A DNA stretch of 25,443 nt, from contig JBDSLU010000378.1 in assembly GCA_039916225.1 (NCBI GenBank), positions 1 through 25,443 of the forward strand, in the 5' to 3' direction. Numbering within the stretch: position 1 is the stretch's first letter; each line of letters opens with the position of its first letter. This DNA comes from JBDSLU01 sp039916225. Lineage in GTDB: Bacteria; Acidobacteriota; Vicinamibacteria; Vicinamibacterales; Vicinamibacteraceae. The translations under genes and the position numbers were made by a program. This document shows positions 16,864 through 25,255 of the stretch, one piece after another. Under the pieces are notes generated by a model. That model was given only the letters and a program-made list of their open reading frames with translations. It was not told the origin of the DNA and did no database searches.

Positions 16864-17392
16864 GCGACGCTACCTTCACCATCGCAGGCCGGAGGAGGCG
16901 CTCGCCGAGGCGGTAGCCGCGGCGCAGCTCTTCGACGACTTCGTTGTCGCGATGGGTGGTGGACGGCTCGGTGGCCACGGCCTGATGGACGTGCGGGTCG
17001 AAGTCGACGCCCTTGGTCTCGATGGCGGTGACGTTGCGCTTGCGCAGCATCTCGGCGAGCTGCTTGAGGATCAACTCGACGCCGCTGCGGTAGGAGGCGA
17101 CGGTCTGGGGGCCTTCCGCTGCCGCGAGCGCGCGCTCGAGGTCGTCGACGACCGGCAGCAGGTCGTGCAGGATCTCGAACGAGACGAACTCGGACAGCTC
17201 GCGCCGCTCGCGCTCGATGCGCTTGCGGTAGTTGTCGAACTCGGCGATCGATCGGAGCAGCCGGTCGCGATAGTCGTCGCGCTCCTTCAGGATCTGGTCG
17301 GGATCCTCTTGCAGCGCCATGTTCTTCGGCGTCGCGGTGTCCTGGTCGTCGCTCGGGGTCTGGGGATCGGCGTCGTGGGGAAAGTCAGTCAT
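16856..17392 (-). CDS. grpE: Nucleotide exchange factor GrpE
   Basis: 178 residues. A charged, disordered N-terminus (TDFPHDADPQTPSDDQDTATP) leads into the long GrpE helix ILKERDDYRDRLLRSIAEFDNYRKRIERER with the family hallmark 'R--AefeNyrkR'. The four-helix part LLPVVDDLERAL follows, then the beta-domain ETKGVDFDPHVHQAVATEPS and VVEELRRGYRLGERLLRPAMVKVA (family: 'G--FDP--HeAv---' and 'V--v---GY-l--RvlRpA-V-V'). GrpE opens the DnaK nucleotide cleft. It lies 46 bp after hrcA, in the CIRCE-controlled operon, and overlaps dnaJ. Confidence 0.95.
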   Translation of the reverse strand: MTDFPHDADPQTPSDDQDTATPKNMALQEDPDQILKERDDYRDRLLRSIAEFDNYRKRIERERRELSEFVSFEILHDLLPVVDDLERALAAAEGPQTVASYRSGVELILKQLAEMLRKRNVTAIETKGVDFDPHVHQAVATEPSTTHRDNEVVEELRRGYRLGERLLRPAMVKVASRG

Positions 17393-17438
17393 GGTCGTGG
17401 AAAGCAGCCGGCCGGGCGGGCCGGGCGTCGGAAAGGGC

Positions 17439-18485
17439 TCAGCTCGCGAACACGCGGCTCATCGCGTGCGACACGCTGTCGACGGCGGCGATGGCGCGCG
17501 AGTAACGCATCCGGGTCGGCCCGAGGATGCCGACGATGCCGATGCGAGCGCCGTCCGAGCAGGTAGTGAGCACCAGGCTGAGCGACTGGAGGTCGGGCGA
17601 CAGGTGCTCGGTGCCGATGACGATGGTGAGTCCCGAATCCTCGAGATAGGCGGTGAGGAGCCGGGACAGGCGATCCTTTTCCTCGAGCATCGCCAGCAGG
17701 GCCCGCAGTGTCGGCAGCGCTTCCGGGCTGAGCCCGAGGTCGGCGATGGTCGGCGCACCGGACACGAACACGTGGCTCTCGCCGGGCAGCGACGCCAGCG
17801 TCTCCTGGGCCAGGGCGAGCGTCCGGGCGAACAATTCGTCGTAGAGCGCGCGCTCGGCCTGCATTTCCTCGAGCAGGCGGGCGCGGATGTCCGTGAGCGA
17901 CAGCGCGCCGTACTGGGCGGTGAGGTAGTTGGCGGCCTCGATCAGCTGCTCGCGGGTGGCCGGACCGGCGAACGGGACGACCTTGTGCGCCACTTCGCCG
18001 TTCATCGCCACTACCACGACCAGCACGCGGCCCGCGTCGAGCGGGACGAACTCGATGCGCTGGAGGAGGCGTTCGGCGGCCGGCGCCCAGGCGAAGCCGA
18101 CGTGCTGCGTCTGCCGCGTCAACTCGTGCGACGCGTGCGCCAGCACTTCCGGCACGGTACCGCCCTGGCGCAGCCGGGCCTCGACCTCAGGAGCCGAGCG
18201 CGACGGGCGGCGGCCCTGGACCAGGCCGTCGACGTACTGCCGGTAGCCGAGATCGGTGGGGACGCGCCCTGCCGAGGTGTGCGGCTGCTTGACGTAGCCC
18301 TGCTCCTCGAGCCGGGCAAGCACGTTGCGCACCGTGGCCGACGAGACGGCACAGCCGCCGTGGCCGGCCAGCCATTGCGACGAGACCGGCTCGCCGTGCT
18401 CGATGTATTCACGCACCAGTGCCCCGAGCAGGCGCAATACACGATCGGAGAGCTCCGGAGCCGCGTAGCGGGGACTGTGTGGCAT
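17439..18485 (-). CDS. hrcA: Heat-inducible transcription repressor HrcA
   Basis: 348 residues. The N-terminal winged helix reads LSDRVLRLLGALVREYIEHGEPVSSQWLA, then VSSATVRNVLARLEEQGYVKQPHTSAGRVPTDLGYRQYVDGL, the invariant HrcA recognition region (S--TiRn-ma-LE--G-l-qPHtSAGRiPT--GYR-YVd). The inserted dimerisation and GAF-like parts follow, ending in TRMRYSRAIAAVDSVSHAMSRV (family 'GP-RM-Y-k-i--l--v---l'). HrcA represses chaperone operons by binding CIRCE and needs GroEL to fold. A CIRCE and a consensus extended -10 lie upstream, so it is autoregulated. No clear Shine-Dalgarno precedes the ATG. It is followed by grpE, dnaJ and prmA. Confidence 0.95.
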   Translation of the reverse strand: MPHSPRYAAPELSDRVLRLLGALVREYIEHGEPVSSQWLAGHGGCAVSSATVRNVLARLEEQGYVKQPHTSAGRVPTDLGYRQYVDGLVQGRRPSRSAPEVEARLRQGGTVPEVLAHASHELTRQTQHVGFAWAPAAERLLQRIEFVPLDAGRVLVVVVAMNGEVAHKVVPFAGPATREQLIEAANYLTAQYGALSLTDIRARLLEEMQAERALYDELFARTLALAQETLASLPGESHVFVSGAPTIADLGLSPEALPTLRALLAMLEEKDRLSRLLTAYLEDSGLTIVIGTEHLSPDLQSLSLVLTTCSDGARIGIVGILGPTRMRYSRAIAAVDSVSHAMSRVFAS

Positions 18486-18522
18486 GGTGCGGATCAGCGC
18501 TCGCCCTCAACGGCCGGGCATG

Positions 18523-18549
18523 TTAGCAGTCTCGCCCGTTGAGTGCTAA
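18523..18549 (-). promoter_or_regulatory. CIRCE operator of hrcA-grpE-dnaJ
   Basis: TTAGCAGTC, nine bases, GAGTGCTAA. This is the CIRCE consensus (TTAGCACTC-N9-GAGTGCTAA) with a single mismatch in the left half on the plus strand. It lies 38 bases upstream of the hrcA ATG and covers the expected transcription start, the classic position for HrcA repression. Confidence 0.95.
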
Positions 18550-18554
18550 GCCGG

Positions 18555-18563
18555 ATTATAGCA
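18555..18563 (-). promoter_or_regulatory. Extended -10 promoter of hrcA operon
   Basis: Minus strand TGC-TATAAT, a perfect extended -10, whose hexamer includes the TAA stop codon of the upstream amidohydrolase. The expected start near 18548 falls within the CIRCE. There is no recognisable -35, as is acceptable for extended -10 promoters. Confidence 0.75.
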
Positions 18564-19848
18564 GGCCGGCCCGACTCATGAGCGTCCGGGCGGCCGCCCG
18601 CGCCTCGGCGAGCACCGCGCCGCCATCGAGCCCGACCGGAACGCCGTCCTCGACGAGGATCCGGCCGTCGACCATCGTCATCACCACGTCGGTGCCCCGG
18701 GCCGCGTAGACCAACGTCGACCACGGATCGGTGCCGGGCGCGAGGTGGGGCGCATCCGCATCGACGAGGATGAGGTCGGCGCGCTTGCCGGGCTCGATCG
18801 AACCGATATCGGCGTCGAGCCCCAGGGCCTGGGCGCCGCCACGCGTGGCCATCAGGAGCACGTCGCGGGCGGTCAGCGATCCCGGGCCGTGCCGTTCCGC
18901 CTGGAGGGTGGCCGCCAGGCGCATCTCGTCGAACATGTCGAGGCGGTTGTTGCACGCCGCGCCGTCGGCCCCCAGCGAGATGCCGATCCCCTGGGCCCGC
19001 ATGGCCACGATCGGGGCCACGCCCGATCCCAGCTTCAGGTTGGAGCCGGGGCAGTGAAGCACCTGGACGCCGCGCTCGGCCATCACCGCCTGTTCGGCGT
19101 CATCGACCCACACGCAATGGGCGGCGCACAGCCGCGGCGAGGCCAGGCCGACGTCGGCCAGGTAGGCCATGTTGTTGAGCCCGGTCTTCTCGCGGACGTA
19201 GGCCACTTCGTCGCGGTTCTCGCTGGCGTGCGTGTGCACCAGGATCCCCGAGGCCGCGGATTCGGCCGCGACCGCCTCGAGGAGGGTGCGGGAGCACGAC
19301 ACGGCGAAGCGCGGCGCCAGGGCGATGCGGATGCGGCCGCCCGCCTGGCCATGCCAGCGCCGGTGCAGATCGACGCTGGCGTCGAGGCCGGCGCGCCACG
19401 TCTCGTGCAGCCGGGCCGGAGCGTCACCGCCGTCGTCCATCAGGCATTTGCCGACGGTGGCGCGGATGCCGGTCGGGGCGATCGCCTCGAGCACCGCGTC
19501 GGTGTCATGGACGGTCTCCATCGTCAGGACGGTCGTCGTCCCCGTCCGCAGCAGCTCGTGGACGGCGAGGCGCGCCGAGGCGGCCAGCGTCGCCGGCGTG
19601 TGCGCCGCTTCGAGCGGCCACACCCGCTGCTTGAGCCACTCGAGCAGCGGCAGGTCGTCGGCCAGGCCCCGGAAGAGGGTCTGGCACAAGTGGACGTGGG
19701 TCTGGATGAAGCCGGGGAGGAGGTAGGTGCCGTGCGCCGCGATCTCGCGGTCGGCGGCCGGCGTGCCGGGTGGCGTCGGCCCGACCCGGGTGATCACCCC
19801 GTCCGCGATCCACACGTCCCCGGTGACGACCGTGCGGTCGTCATCCAT
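18556..19848 (-). CDS. Amidohydrolase, MTA/SAH deaminase (ATZ/TRZ) family
   Basis: 430 residues from the first ATG. Metal site of the amidohydrolase barrel: LPGFIQTHVHLCQTLFRG (HxH), HTHASEN, AAHCVWVDD and SLGADGAACNNRLDMFDEMR (family 'LGTDGaaSNN-lDmf-EmR'), ending in the ADLILVDADAPHLAP beta-sandwich strand. This set is typical of the 5-methylthioadenosine/S-adenosylhomocysteine and 5'-deoxyadenosine deaminase group, which deaminates adenine nucleosides in methionine/SAM salvage; guanine or cytosine deaminase is a less likely alternative. The frame upstream of the ATG reads STLRIRDATVLT, the conserved first strand, back to a CTG at 19887, so the true protein probably starts earlier (see findings). 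It directly follows the parvulin gene. Confidence 0.85.
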   Translation of the reverse strand: MDDDRTVVTGDVWIADGVITRVGPTPPGTPAADREIAAHGTYLLPGFIQTHVHLCQTLFRGLADDLPLLEWLKQRVWPLEAAHTPATLAASARLAVHELLRTGTTTVLTMETVHDTDAVLEAIAPTGIRATVGKCLMDDGGDAPARLHETWRAGLDASVDLHRRWHGQAGGRIRIALAPRFAVSCSRTLLEAVAAESAASGILVHTHASENRDEVAYVREKTGLNNMAYLADVGLASPRLCAAHCVWVDDAEQAVMAERGVQVLHCPGSNLKLGSGVAPIVAMRAQGIGISLGADGAACNNRLDMFDEMRLAATLQAERHGPGSLTARDVLLMATRGGAQALGLDADIGSIEPGKRADLILVDADAPHLAPGTDPWSTLVYAARGTDVVMTMVDGRILVEDGVPVGLDGGAVLAEARAAARTLMSRAGLL

Positions 19849-19883
19849 CGTGAGGACGGTGGCGTCGCGGATCCGGAGGGTGC

Positions 19884-20984
19884 TCAGAGGAGGACTTCGA
19901 CGCGGTACTTCGATTTGAGGCTGAGGAGGTACTGCTGCACCAGCTCCTGCTGCTTGCGCTGCTTCAGGAACTCCGTCAGCCGATCCTTGACCTCGGCGAG
20001 CGGCACGACGCGGCCGATGCGACGGTCAGTGAGCTTGATGATGTGGAAGCCGAACTCGGTCTCGATGAGCGGGCTGATCTCGCCCGGCTTCATCGCGAAC
20101 GCCGCCGCGTCGAACGCCGGCACCATCTGACCCTTGGGGAAGTAGTTCAAGTCGCCGCCGACCGCCGCCGACACCGAATCCTTCGAGTACTGCTTGGCCA
20201 GCGCGGCGAAATCCTCGCCCGACTTGGCGCGCTTGAGCAGGCCCTCGGCCTCGGCCTTGGCCGCGTCCTTGGCGGGCGGGGCCGCATCCTTGGCGACGCC
20301 GACCAGGATGTGGCTGGCGCGCACCGTTTCCGGCTCCTTGAACTGGTCGGGATTGCTCTTGTAGAAGGCGTCCAGGTCTTGGTCGGTGACGGCGAGCTTG
20401 GGCGCCACTTCCGCCTCGATCGTCTTGGCGTTCACCAGATCGCGGCGCTGTTCGTCCTCGAGCTGGGCCATCGTCGTGTGGCGCTTGGTCAGCTCCTTCT
20501 GGAACTCCGCCTCGGTGGGGAACTGCTGCTTGATCTGGGCGATGCGCTCGGTGATTTCCTGCGGCGTCACGGTGATGCCGCGGACCTTGGCCTCGCTCGC
20601 CAGCAGCTTGAACAGGATGACGCGATCGAGCAGACCGCGGTAGACCGTGTCACGCTCGGTCGGCGGCACCGGACGGCCGGCGCGGGACTCGGCGTCCTTC
20701 ACCGCCGCCTCGAGCTCCTCGCGGCCGACGTTCTGGCCGTTGACCGTGGCGAGCACCTGCGGCAGGACCGCCGGGACCGGCTTGGGCTTCTCGGCGCCGG
20801 GCTGGCCGGGCGCGGCCGGGCCGGCCGGGGCGGGTTGCCCAGCAGGCTGACCGGCGGCTGCCGGCGTCGGTTTCGGCGCGGACGCGGCGGCGGTGCCGGT
20901 CGTCTGGCTGGCCGCGGCGGGCTGGCGGTTGCAAGCGCCGAGCACGACCAGCGCAATCACTCCAATGAACGGGCGCACGTACAC
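19884..20984 (-). CDS. Peptidylprolyl isomerase lipoprotein (SurA/PrsA-like parvulin)
   Basis: 366 residues. Start GTG 20984 has a good AGGAAGG ribosome site. The signal peptide YVRPFIGVIALVVLGACN has a lipobox LGAC (Cys near residue 18). An Ala/Pro-rich linker follows (about residues 20-65). A SurA-N-like chaperone helix bundle covers about 75-215 (VNGQNVGREELEAAV, YRGLLDRVILFKLLASEAKVRGITVTPQEI), and then a single PpiC domain about 223-325: RASHILVG, DFAALAKQYSKDS, GGDLNYFPKGQMVPAFDAAAF, TEFGFHIIKL. Such lipoproteins help fold secreted or outer-membrane proteins. It sits 39 bp after a penicillin-binding protein gene and probably shares its transcript. Confidence 0.9.
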   Translation of the reverse strand: MYVRPFIGVIALVVLGACNRQPAAASQTTGTAAASAPKPTPAAAGQPAGQPAPAGPAAPGQPGAEKPKPVPAVLPQVLATVNGQNVGREELEAAVKDAESRAGRPVPPTERDTVYRGLLDRVILFKLLASEAKVRGITVTPQEITERIAQIKQQFPTEAEFQKELTKRHTTMAQLEDEQRRDLVNAKTIEAEVAPKLAVTDQDLDAFYKSNPDQFKEPETVRASHILVGVAKDAAPPAKDAAKAEAEGLLKRAKSGEDFAALAKQYSKDSVSAAVGGDLNYFPKGQMVPAFDAAAFAMKPGEISPLIETEFGFHIIKLTDRRIGRVVPLAEVKDRLTEFLKQRKQQELVQQYLLSLKSKYRVEVLL

Positions 20985-20997
20985 GATCCACCTTCCT

Positions 20998-21014
20998 GGC
21001 GGCGCGGAGCCGCC
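20998..21014. other. Intercistronic hairpin, PBP / parvulin
   Basis: GGCGGC (20998-21003) and GCCGCC (21009-21014) around a 5-base loop, between the PBP stop and the ribosome site of the parvulin gene. There is no U-tract, so it is more likely an mRNA-stabilising or processing stem than a terminator. Confidence 0.4.
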
Positions 21015-21022
21015 GTAAACAA

Positions 21023-23371
21023 TCAGTATATCGATCCACTCCCGTGCAGAGCGCAGCCGACGGTCGGCACGCTGCCCGGCAGGAACGCTTCGTGACGGAT
21101 TTTGGGACAGTTGGGCATGGCCAGACCGCCACTGTCGGGGTCGATGTCGGCGAACTCCAGTCCGTCCGGGATCTCGAACGTGGTGCTCTGCCGTCCGGAC
21201 AGGGCCCGCGTCATGAAGGAGGTCCAGATCGGCAGGGCGGCCTGACTGCCGGTCATGCCCAGAGGTGTGTTGTCGTCGATGCCGACCCAGACCACCGTCA
21301 GCAGCTCGGGCGTGAAGCCGACGAACCAGGCGTCGCGCTGGTCGTTGGTCGTGCCCGACTTACCGGCCGCCTCGAGCTTGAACCCCGCGGCTCGCGCCGA
21401 AGCGCCAGTGCCCTCGTCGAGCACGCTCTGCATCATGCTCGTCACCAGGTAGGTCGTCTCGGGCCTGGCGACCTGGGCGCCCGTGGGCAATGGCGGCGGC
21501 GCTACCGAGTCCCCGTTGACCAGGAGCGACTGGACGGCGTGCACCGGGCGCACCTGGCCGCCGTTGGTGAAGATGGTGTACGCCGTCGCCACCTCGAGCG
21601 GCGTGGCCTCGAAGACGCCGAGGGCGATCGACGGGTAGGGCTGCGGTGGCGTGCCGACGCCGAGCCGGCGCCACAGATCGGCCACCTTGTCGAAGCCGAC
21701 CATCTCGGCGACCTTGATGGTGGCGATGTTGCGCGAGTGTGCCAGGGCATGGCGCAGTGTGATCGGGCCTTCGTACTCGCCGCCGTAGTTGCCGGGGGCG
21801 TAGTCCTTGTCGTCGAAGAGGAAGGTCGTCGGCTCATCGGCGACGATCATCGCCGGCGACAGATCGGTGCGGCCGTCGGCGATCGCCTGCTCGAAGGCGG
21901 CGAGGAAGACGAAAGGCTTGAACACCGACCCGGGCTGCCGGTGCGCGGCGGTGACGTGGTTGAACTGCGACTGGTTGTAGGACCGGCCGCCGACCATCGC
22001 CAGGATCTCGCCGGTGCGCGGATCGATGGCCAGCAGCGCGGCCTGCGGCGCCGGAATCTTGCGCCGGCGCTTGGCCAGCTGATCGTCGATGCGCTTCAGG
22101 CCGGTGCGGAGCACATCCTGGGCCAGGCGCTGAAGGTGGATGTCGAGCGTCGAGTAGACGTCGGCCGATGTGCGGCGGATGTCGATGGCGCGGCCAGCCA
22201 GTTCCTGCTCGACGAAGTCGACGAAGTACGGCGCCTCCGACTCGAGGGCGCGGGCGGACGCCAGCAGAGGCTCCTTGCTCGCCCGCTCCGCCTCGGCGGG
22301 GTGGGCGACGCCGGTCTCGGCCATCACCTGGAGCACCACGTTGCGCCGCTCGACGCAGCGCTCGGGCGAGCGGAACGGCGACAGAGCCTGGGGTGACTGG
22401 ATCATGCCGGCCAGCGTGGCCGCCTCGGCGAGCGACAGGTTCAGCACGTCCTTGCCGAAATAGAGCCGCGCCGCTTCGGGCACGCCGTGCACTGCGAACG
22501 AGCCGCGGTTCCCGAGATAGACCTCGTTCAGGTAGAGCTCGAGGATCTGGTCCTTCGACAACCGTCGCTCGGCGATGACGGCCATGAACTGCTCCTTGAG
22601 CTTGCGCGTCATCGTCTTTTCGGGCGTCAGGAGCAGGTTCTTGACCAGCTGCTGGGTGAGCGTGCTGCCGCCCACGAGATAGGCCTTCTCGCCGCGCAGA
22701 TTGGTCATCACCGCGCCGGCCGAGCCGATCAGGTCGACGCCGGGATGGTCGTAGAAGCGCCGATCCTCGATGGCCAGGACGGCGTCGCGCACGTGCTTGG
22801 GGATCTGGGCCAGCGGCACCTTGCGTCGCTTCTCGCGGCCGGCGGTCACGAGCGCGGTCAGCAGCGGCGGCTCGAGGATGACCCGGCCCAGCGACGTCCC
22901 GTCTGCGCTCTCGATGCGTCGGATCGTCGCCGTCGCCGGCGTGCCCGGCTTGGCCCCTGGCGGACCGAACACCACGCGGATCGCCTGGCCGTCACGGCGG
23001 CCGCCGCGGATCGACAGATCGATGGCGTTGTCGGCAAGGGCGAACTGACCCGCTTCCGTCGCCTGCGGACGGCCGGCGTAGCCCAGGTCGTTGAGCCGCT
23101 CGATGAGCCCGTCGGCGGTGAGCGACTGGCCGGCCCGCAGCTCGAGCGGTCGCGCGTAGATGCGCGGCCAGGATCGTTCGACCTCGCCGTGCAGGCGCGT
23201 TTCGATGACTCGCGACAAGGTCACGTAGTAGTAGGCGAGGACCGCCATGATCAGCAGCAGGGGACCGGCAAAGGCGACCACGACGTAGCGCAGCCAGCGC
23301 CGTTTGCGGCGGGACTTGCCCCTGGTGGCGGCGGCCTGAACGCGGGGACGGGACTTCGGGGCGGGAGGCAC
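21023..23371 (-). CDS. Class A penicillin-binding protein (PBP1B-like)
   Basis: 782 residues. A basic cytoplasmic tail (KSRRKRRWLR) precedes one membrane helix (about 28-51). Residues about 68-155 (IYARPLELRAGQSLTADGLIERLNDLGY) resemble the UB2H domain of E. coli PBP1b, which binds the lipoprotein LpoB there. The GT51 glycosyltransferase has AIEDRRFYDHPGVD (catalytic Glu202) and GGSTLTQQLVKNLLL. The transpeptidase has SVFK (Ser482), SRN (546-548) and KSGT (671-674). It polymerises and crosslinks peptidoglycan in the periplasm. The C-terminus is short, with two Cys (NCPKIRHEAF, VGCALHG). Start is GTG 23371 with only a weak ribosome site. It lies between bshC and the parvulin gene on the same strand. 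Confidence 0.93.
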   Translation of the reverse strand: MPPAPKSRPRVQAAATRGKSRRKRRWLRYVVVAFAGPLLLIMAVLAYYYVTLSRVIETRLHGEVERSWPRIYARPLELRAGQSLTADGLIERLNDLGYAGRPQATEAGQFALADNAIDLSIRGGRRDGQAIRVVFGPPGAKPGTPATATIRRIESADGTSLGRVILEPPLLTALVTAGREKRRKVPLAQIPKHVRDAVLAIEDRRFYDHPGVDLIGSAGAVMTNLRGEKAYLVGGSTLTQQLVKNLLLTPEKTMTRKLKEQFMAVIAERRLSKDQILELYLNEVYLGNRGSFAVHGVPEAARLYFGKDVLNLSLAEAATLAGMIQSPQALSPFRSPERCVERRNVVLQVMAETGVAHPAEAERASKEPLLASARALESEAPYFVDFVEQELAGRAIDIRRTSADVYSTLDIHLQRLAQDVLRTGLKRIDDQLAKRRRKIPAPQAALLAIDPRTGEILAMVGGRSYNQSQFNHVTAAHRQPGSVFKPFVFLAAFEQAIADGRTDLSPAMIVADEPTTFLFDDKDYAPGNYGGEYEGPITLRHALAHSRNIATIKVAEMVGFDKVADLWRRLGVGTPPQPYPSIALGVFEATPLEVATAYTIFTNGGQVRPVHAVQSLLVNGDSVAPPPLPTGAQVARPETTYLVTSMMQSVLDEGTGASARAAGFKLEAAGKSGTTNDQRDAWFVGFTPELLTVVWVGIDDNTPLGMTGSQAALPIWTSFMTRALSGRQSTTFEIPDGLEFADIDPDSGGLAMPNCPKIRHEAFLPGSVPTVGCALHGSGSIY

Positions 23372-23400
23372 GGCTCACTCGTCTTTTCGGATCGACGGGG

Positions 23401-23420
23401 CCCGGCCGCTAGGGGCCGGG
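23401..23420. other. Hairpin between bshC and the PBP gene
   Basis: CCCGGCC (23401-23407) and GGCCGGG (23414-23420) with a 6-base loop, about 48 bases past the bshC stop. It is terminator-like in shape, but no T-run follows on the minus strand, so read-through into the PBP gene is likely. Confidence 0.35.
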
Positions 23421-23467
23421 GACGATTCGCGGACGAGCGGCCGTGGCGCTAAGCCTTGATGGACCTG

Positions 23468-25159
23468 CTAGATGGACAGGACGCGGTGATGGCGCGGGAC
23501 CGCCTGATCGAGGTCGACTGGCAGCTCCCGGTCGAGGATCTCGACCAGCGCCGGACCGATCCGGTTCATCAGCCACACCAGCCCCACGGCGCGCTCCTGG
23601 GGCTCCCCGGCCGGGAAGGCGAGAGCGCGGGTCCGCTCGAACTGGCGTCGAAGCGTATCGTCCCGCCGCTTGGCGGCCTGCACGACCTTCTGCTGGAGCG
23701 TGCCGAGCTCGTGCGTCATCTTGCCGAGCGTCGATCGGGCCGTGCCCTCGAGGGTCGCGTCGACCGCGGGCACGGCCGCGATCACCATCGCCATCCGCGC
23801 CTCGACCTCGCTCCGGGCCGCCTGCAGGGCGTCCTCCACCTCGCGCGGCAGGGTCTGCTCGAGGAGGCGGTTCAGGGCGCTGTCGTCGCGCGCCTGGAGC
23901 GCGCCCAGCTCGACGCCGGACTTCTGCAGGAAGCGCAGCCCGGCGCCATCCGCGAATGTCGCGGTCGCCCGCGGCACGATCAGGGGCATCGGCAGGCCGA
24001 AGTGGGCGTAGACGTCCTTCAGCTGCGCGAAGTAGGCGATCTCGCTCGGGCCGCCGACGTAGGCGATGGTCGGGAACAGCGTGTCCTGAACCAGCGGACG
24101 CAGCAGCACGTTGGGGCTGAAGCGCTCGGGGTGGGCGGTCGCCTCGGCGACGAGGTCGGCGCCGCCGACCTGGCGTTCGCCGATGGCGAACCCGCTCGCG
24201 GTGCGCTTGATCGGTTCGCGCGTCGCACCGAGCGCGAAGAGCGCCGTGCTGTCGGCGGCCGGCGTGACTTGCGCCTTGTAGCCGCGCGTCTCGAGCGCGG
24301 CGCCGGCGGCGGTGGCCAGGCGCGACGTCTCACCGGGGGCCGCCAGTTCGCGGGCGAACAGCGGCGCGACGAGCGGCTTGGCGGCCGGGTCGGCCGCGTC
24401 GTAGACGACCAGGCCGAGCGACCCCAGCAGCCCGTCCATCAGGCCGGCGAAGGCCCGCGACAGCGTCACGCCGTCGCCGTAGTGGCCGGCCAGCGTCGCG
24501 ATCAGGGGGTCGGTGAACTCGGTGGGAGGAAGCGCCTCGCGGAGGGCGGCGAGGGCGGCGGCGGCGGAGCCTGGCGTCAGCGGCAGGGTGGCGATCGGAC
24601 AGGAGCCCGGGCGCGGCGACGCGCCGACGCCGACCGTCCGCGGCGCCAGTTCGGTGTCGAGCACCGTACATCCCGCGACCTCGTTCCAGTCGTGATCCTC
24701 GGCGTCGACCCAGAACACCGCGACCGCCGGGACGCCGTGCGACGCCTCGACCGCGCGGGCCAGCTTGACCGCAGTCAGGGCTTTGAGCAGGGTGAAGATG
24801 GGGCCGCCGAACGTGCCCGCCTGCTGGCCGGTGGCCACGACGACGGTGCGCGGATCGGCCAGCCGGGCCGCGGCGGCGCGGGCCGGTTCGGGAGCTTGGC
24901 GCGCTTCCAGCTGGGCCGTCAGGACCGCGGCGATGGCCGCCCGGTCGCGTGGGTGGGCCGACACGCGGTCGATCGCGTCGCGCCAGGCGGCCGGCTGGGC
25001 CGGATCGCCCGCAAAGGCCGGCGCGACCTTGTCGAAGGCGTTGGCGACGTCCAGGTTGAACGGCCGGGCCCACGTCAGCTTGGCGAGATCGACGCCGATG
25101 GCCGGGCTCGACACCGGCGCGAGAGTGGACGGAGACGGCGACGCCTGGCTTGCGGTCAC
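23468..25159 (-). CDS. bshC: BshC, putative bacillithiol-synthesis cysteine ligase
   Basis: 563 residues, close to the usual BshC length of about 540. Key blocks: VVVATGQQAGTFGGPIFTLLKALTAVKLA, AVFWVDAEDHDWNEV, SPNVLLRPLVQDTLFPTIAYVGGPSEIAYFAQLKDVY, and a C-terminal coiled-coil-like region (LEGTARSTLGKMTHELGTLQQKVVQAAKRRDD). All match BshC (GQQ-GlftGPly---K, fWvagEDHD--E, RP--qd-i-P---yVaGPgEi-YfaQl). BshC adds cysteine to GlcN-malate in bacillithiol synthesis; this is known from Bacillus, and neither bshA nor bshB is in the window. Start GTG 25159 has no Shine-Dalgarno. A TTGACA/-10 pair lies directly upstream. Confidence 0.92.
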   Translation of the reverse strand: MTASQASPSPSTLAPVSSPAIGVDLAKLTWARPFNLDVANAFDKVAPAFAGDPAQPAAWRDAIDRVSAHPRDRAAIAAVLTAQLEARQAPEPARAAAARLADPRTVVVATGQQAGTFGGPIFTLLKALTAVKLARAVEASHGVPAVAVFWVDAEDHDWNEVAGCTVLDTELAPRTVGVGASPRPGSCPIATLPLTPGSAAAALAALREALPPTEFTDPLIATLAGHYGDGVTLSRAFAGLMDGLLGSLGLVVYDAADPAAKPLVAPLFARELAAPGETSRLATAAGAALETRGYKAQVTPAADSTALFALGATREPIKRTASGFAIGERQVGGADLVAEATAHPERFSPNVLLRPLVQDTLFPTIAYVGGPSEIAYFAQLKDVYAHFGLPMPLIVPRATATFADGAGLRFLQKSGVELGALQARDDSALNRLLEQTLPREVEDALQAARSEVEARMAMVIAAVPAVDATLEGTARSTLGKMTHELGTLQQKVVQAAKRRDDTLRRQFERTRALAFPAGEPQERAVGLVWLMNRIGPALVEILDRELPVDLDQAVPRHHRVLSI

Positions 25160-25166
25160 GTCCCGT

Positions 25167-25196
25167 ACTCTCGCAGACCTTTTAGACGAGTGTCAA
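25167..25196 (-). promoter_or_regulatory. Candidate promoter of bshC
   Basis: Minus strand TTGACA (25196-25191), an 18-base spacer, GAGAGT (25172-25167), then seven bases and the bshC GTG. The -35 is a perfect consensus. The -10 keeps the key A2 and T6. Initiation at normal distance would fall on the GTG. Confidence 0.45.
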
Positions 25197-25255
25197 TACA
25201 TCGACCTGTCGGAGCCCCGGTGAGGCTGGCCGCCGCCTCGAGACCGCCGGCCCTG

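Noticed and set aside
14825..25159. A single new biosynthetic or defence operon from bshC through prmA
   Set aside because: The co-oriented genes are all standard housekeeping families. hrcA has its own CIRCE promoter, bshA/bshB are absent, and no defence, toxin-antitoxin or secondary-metabolite signature is visible.
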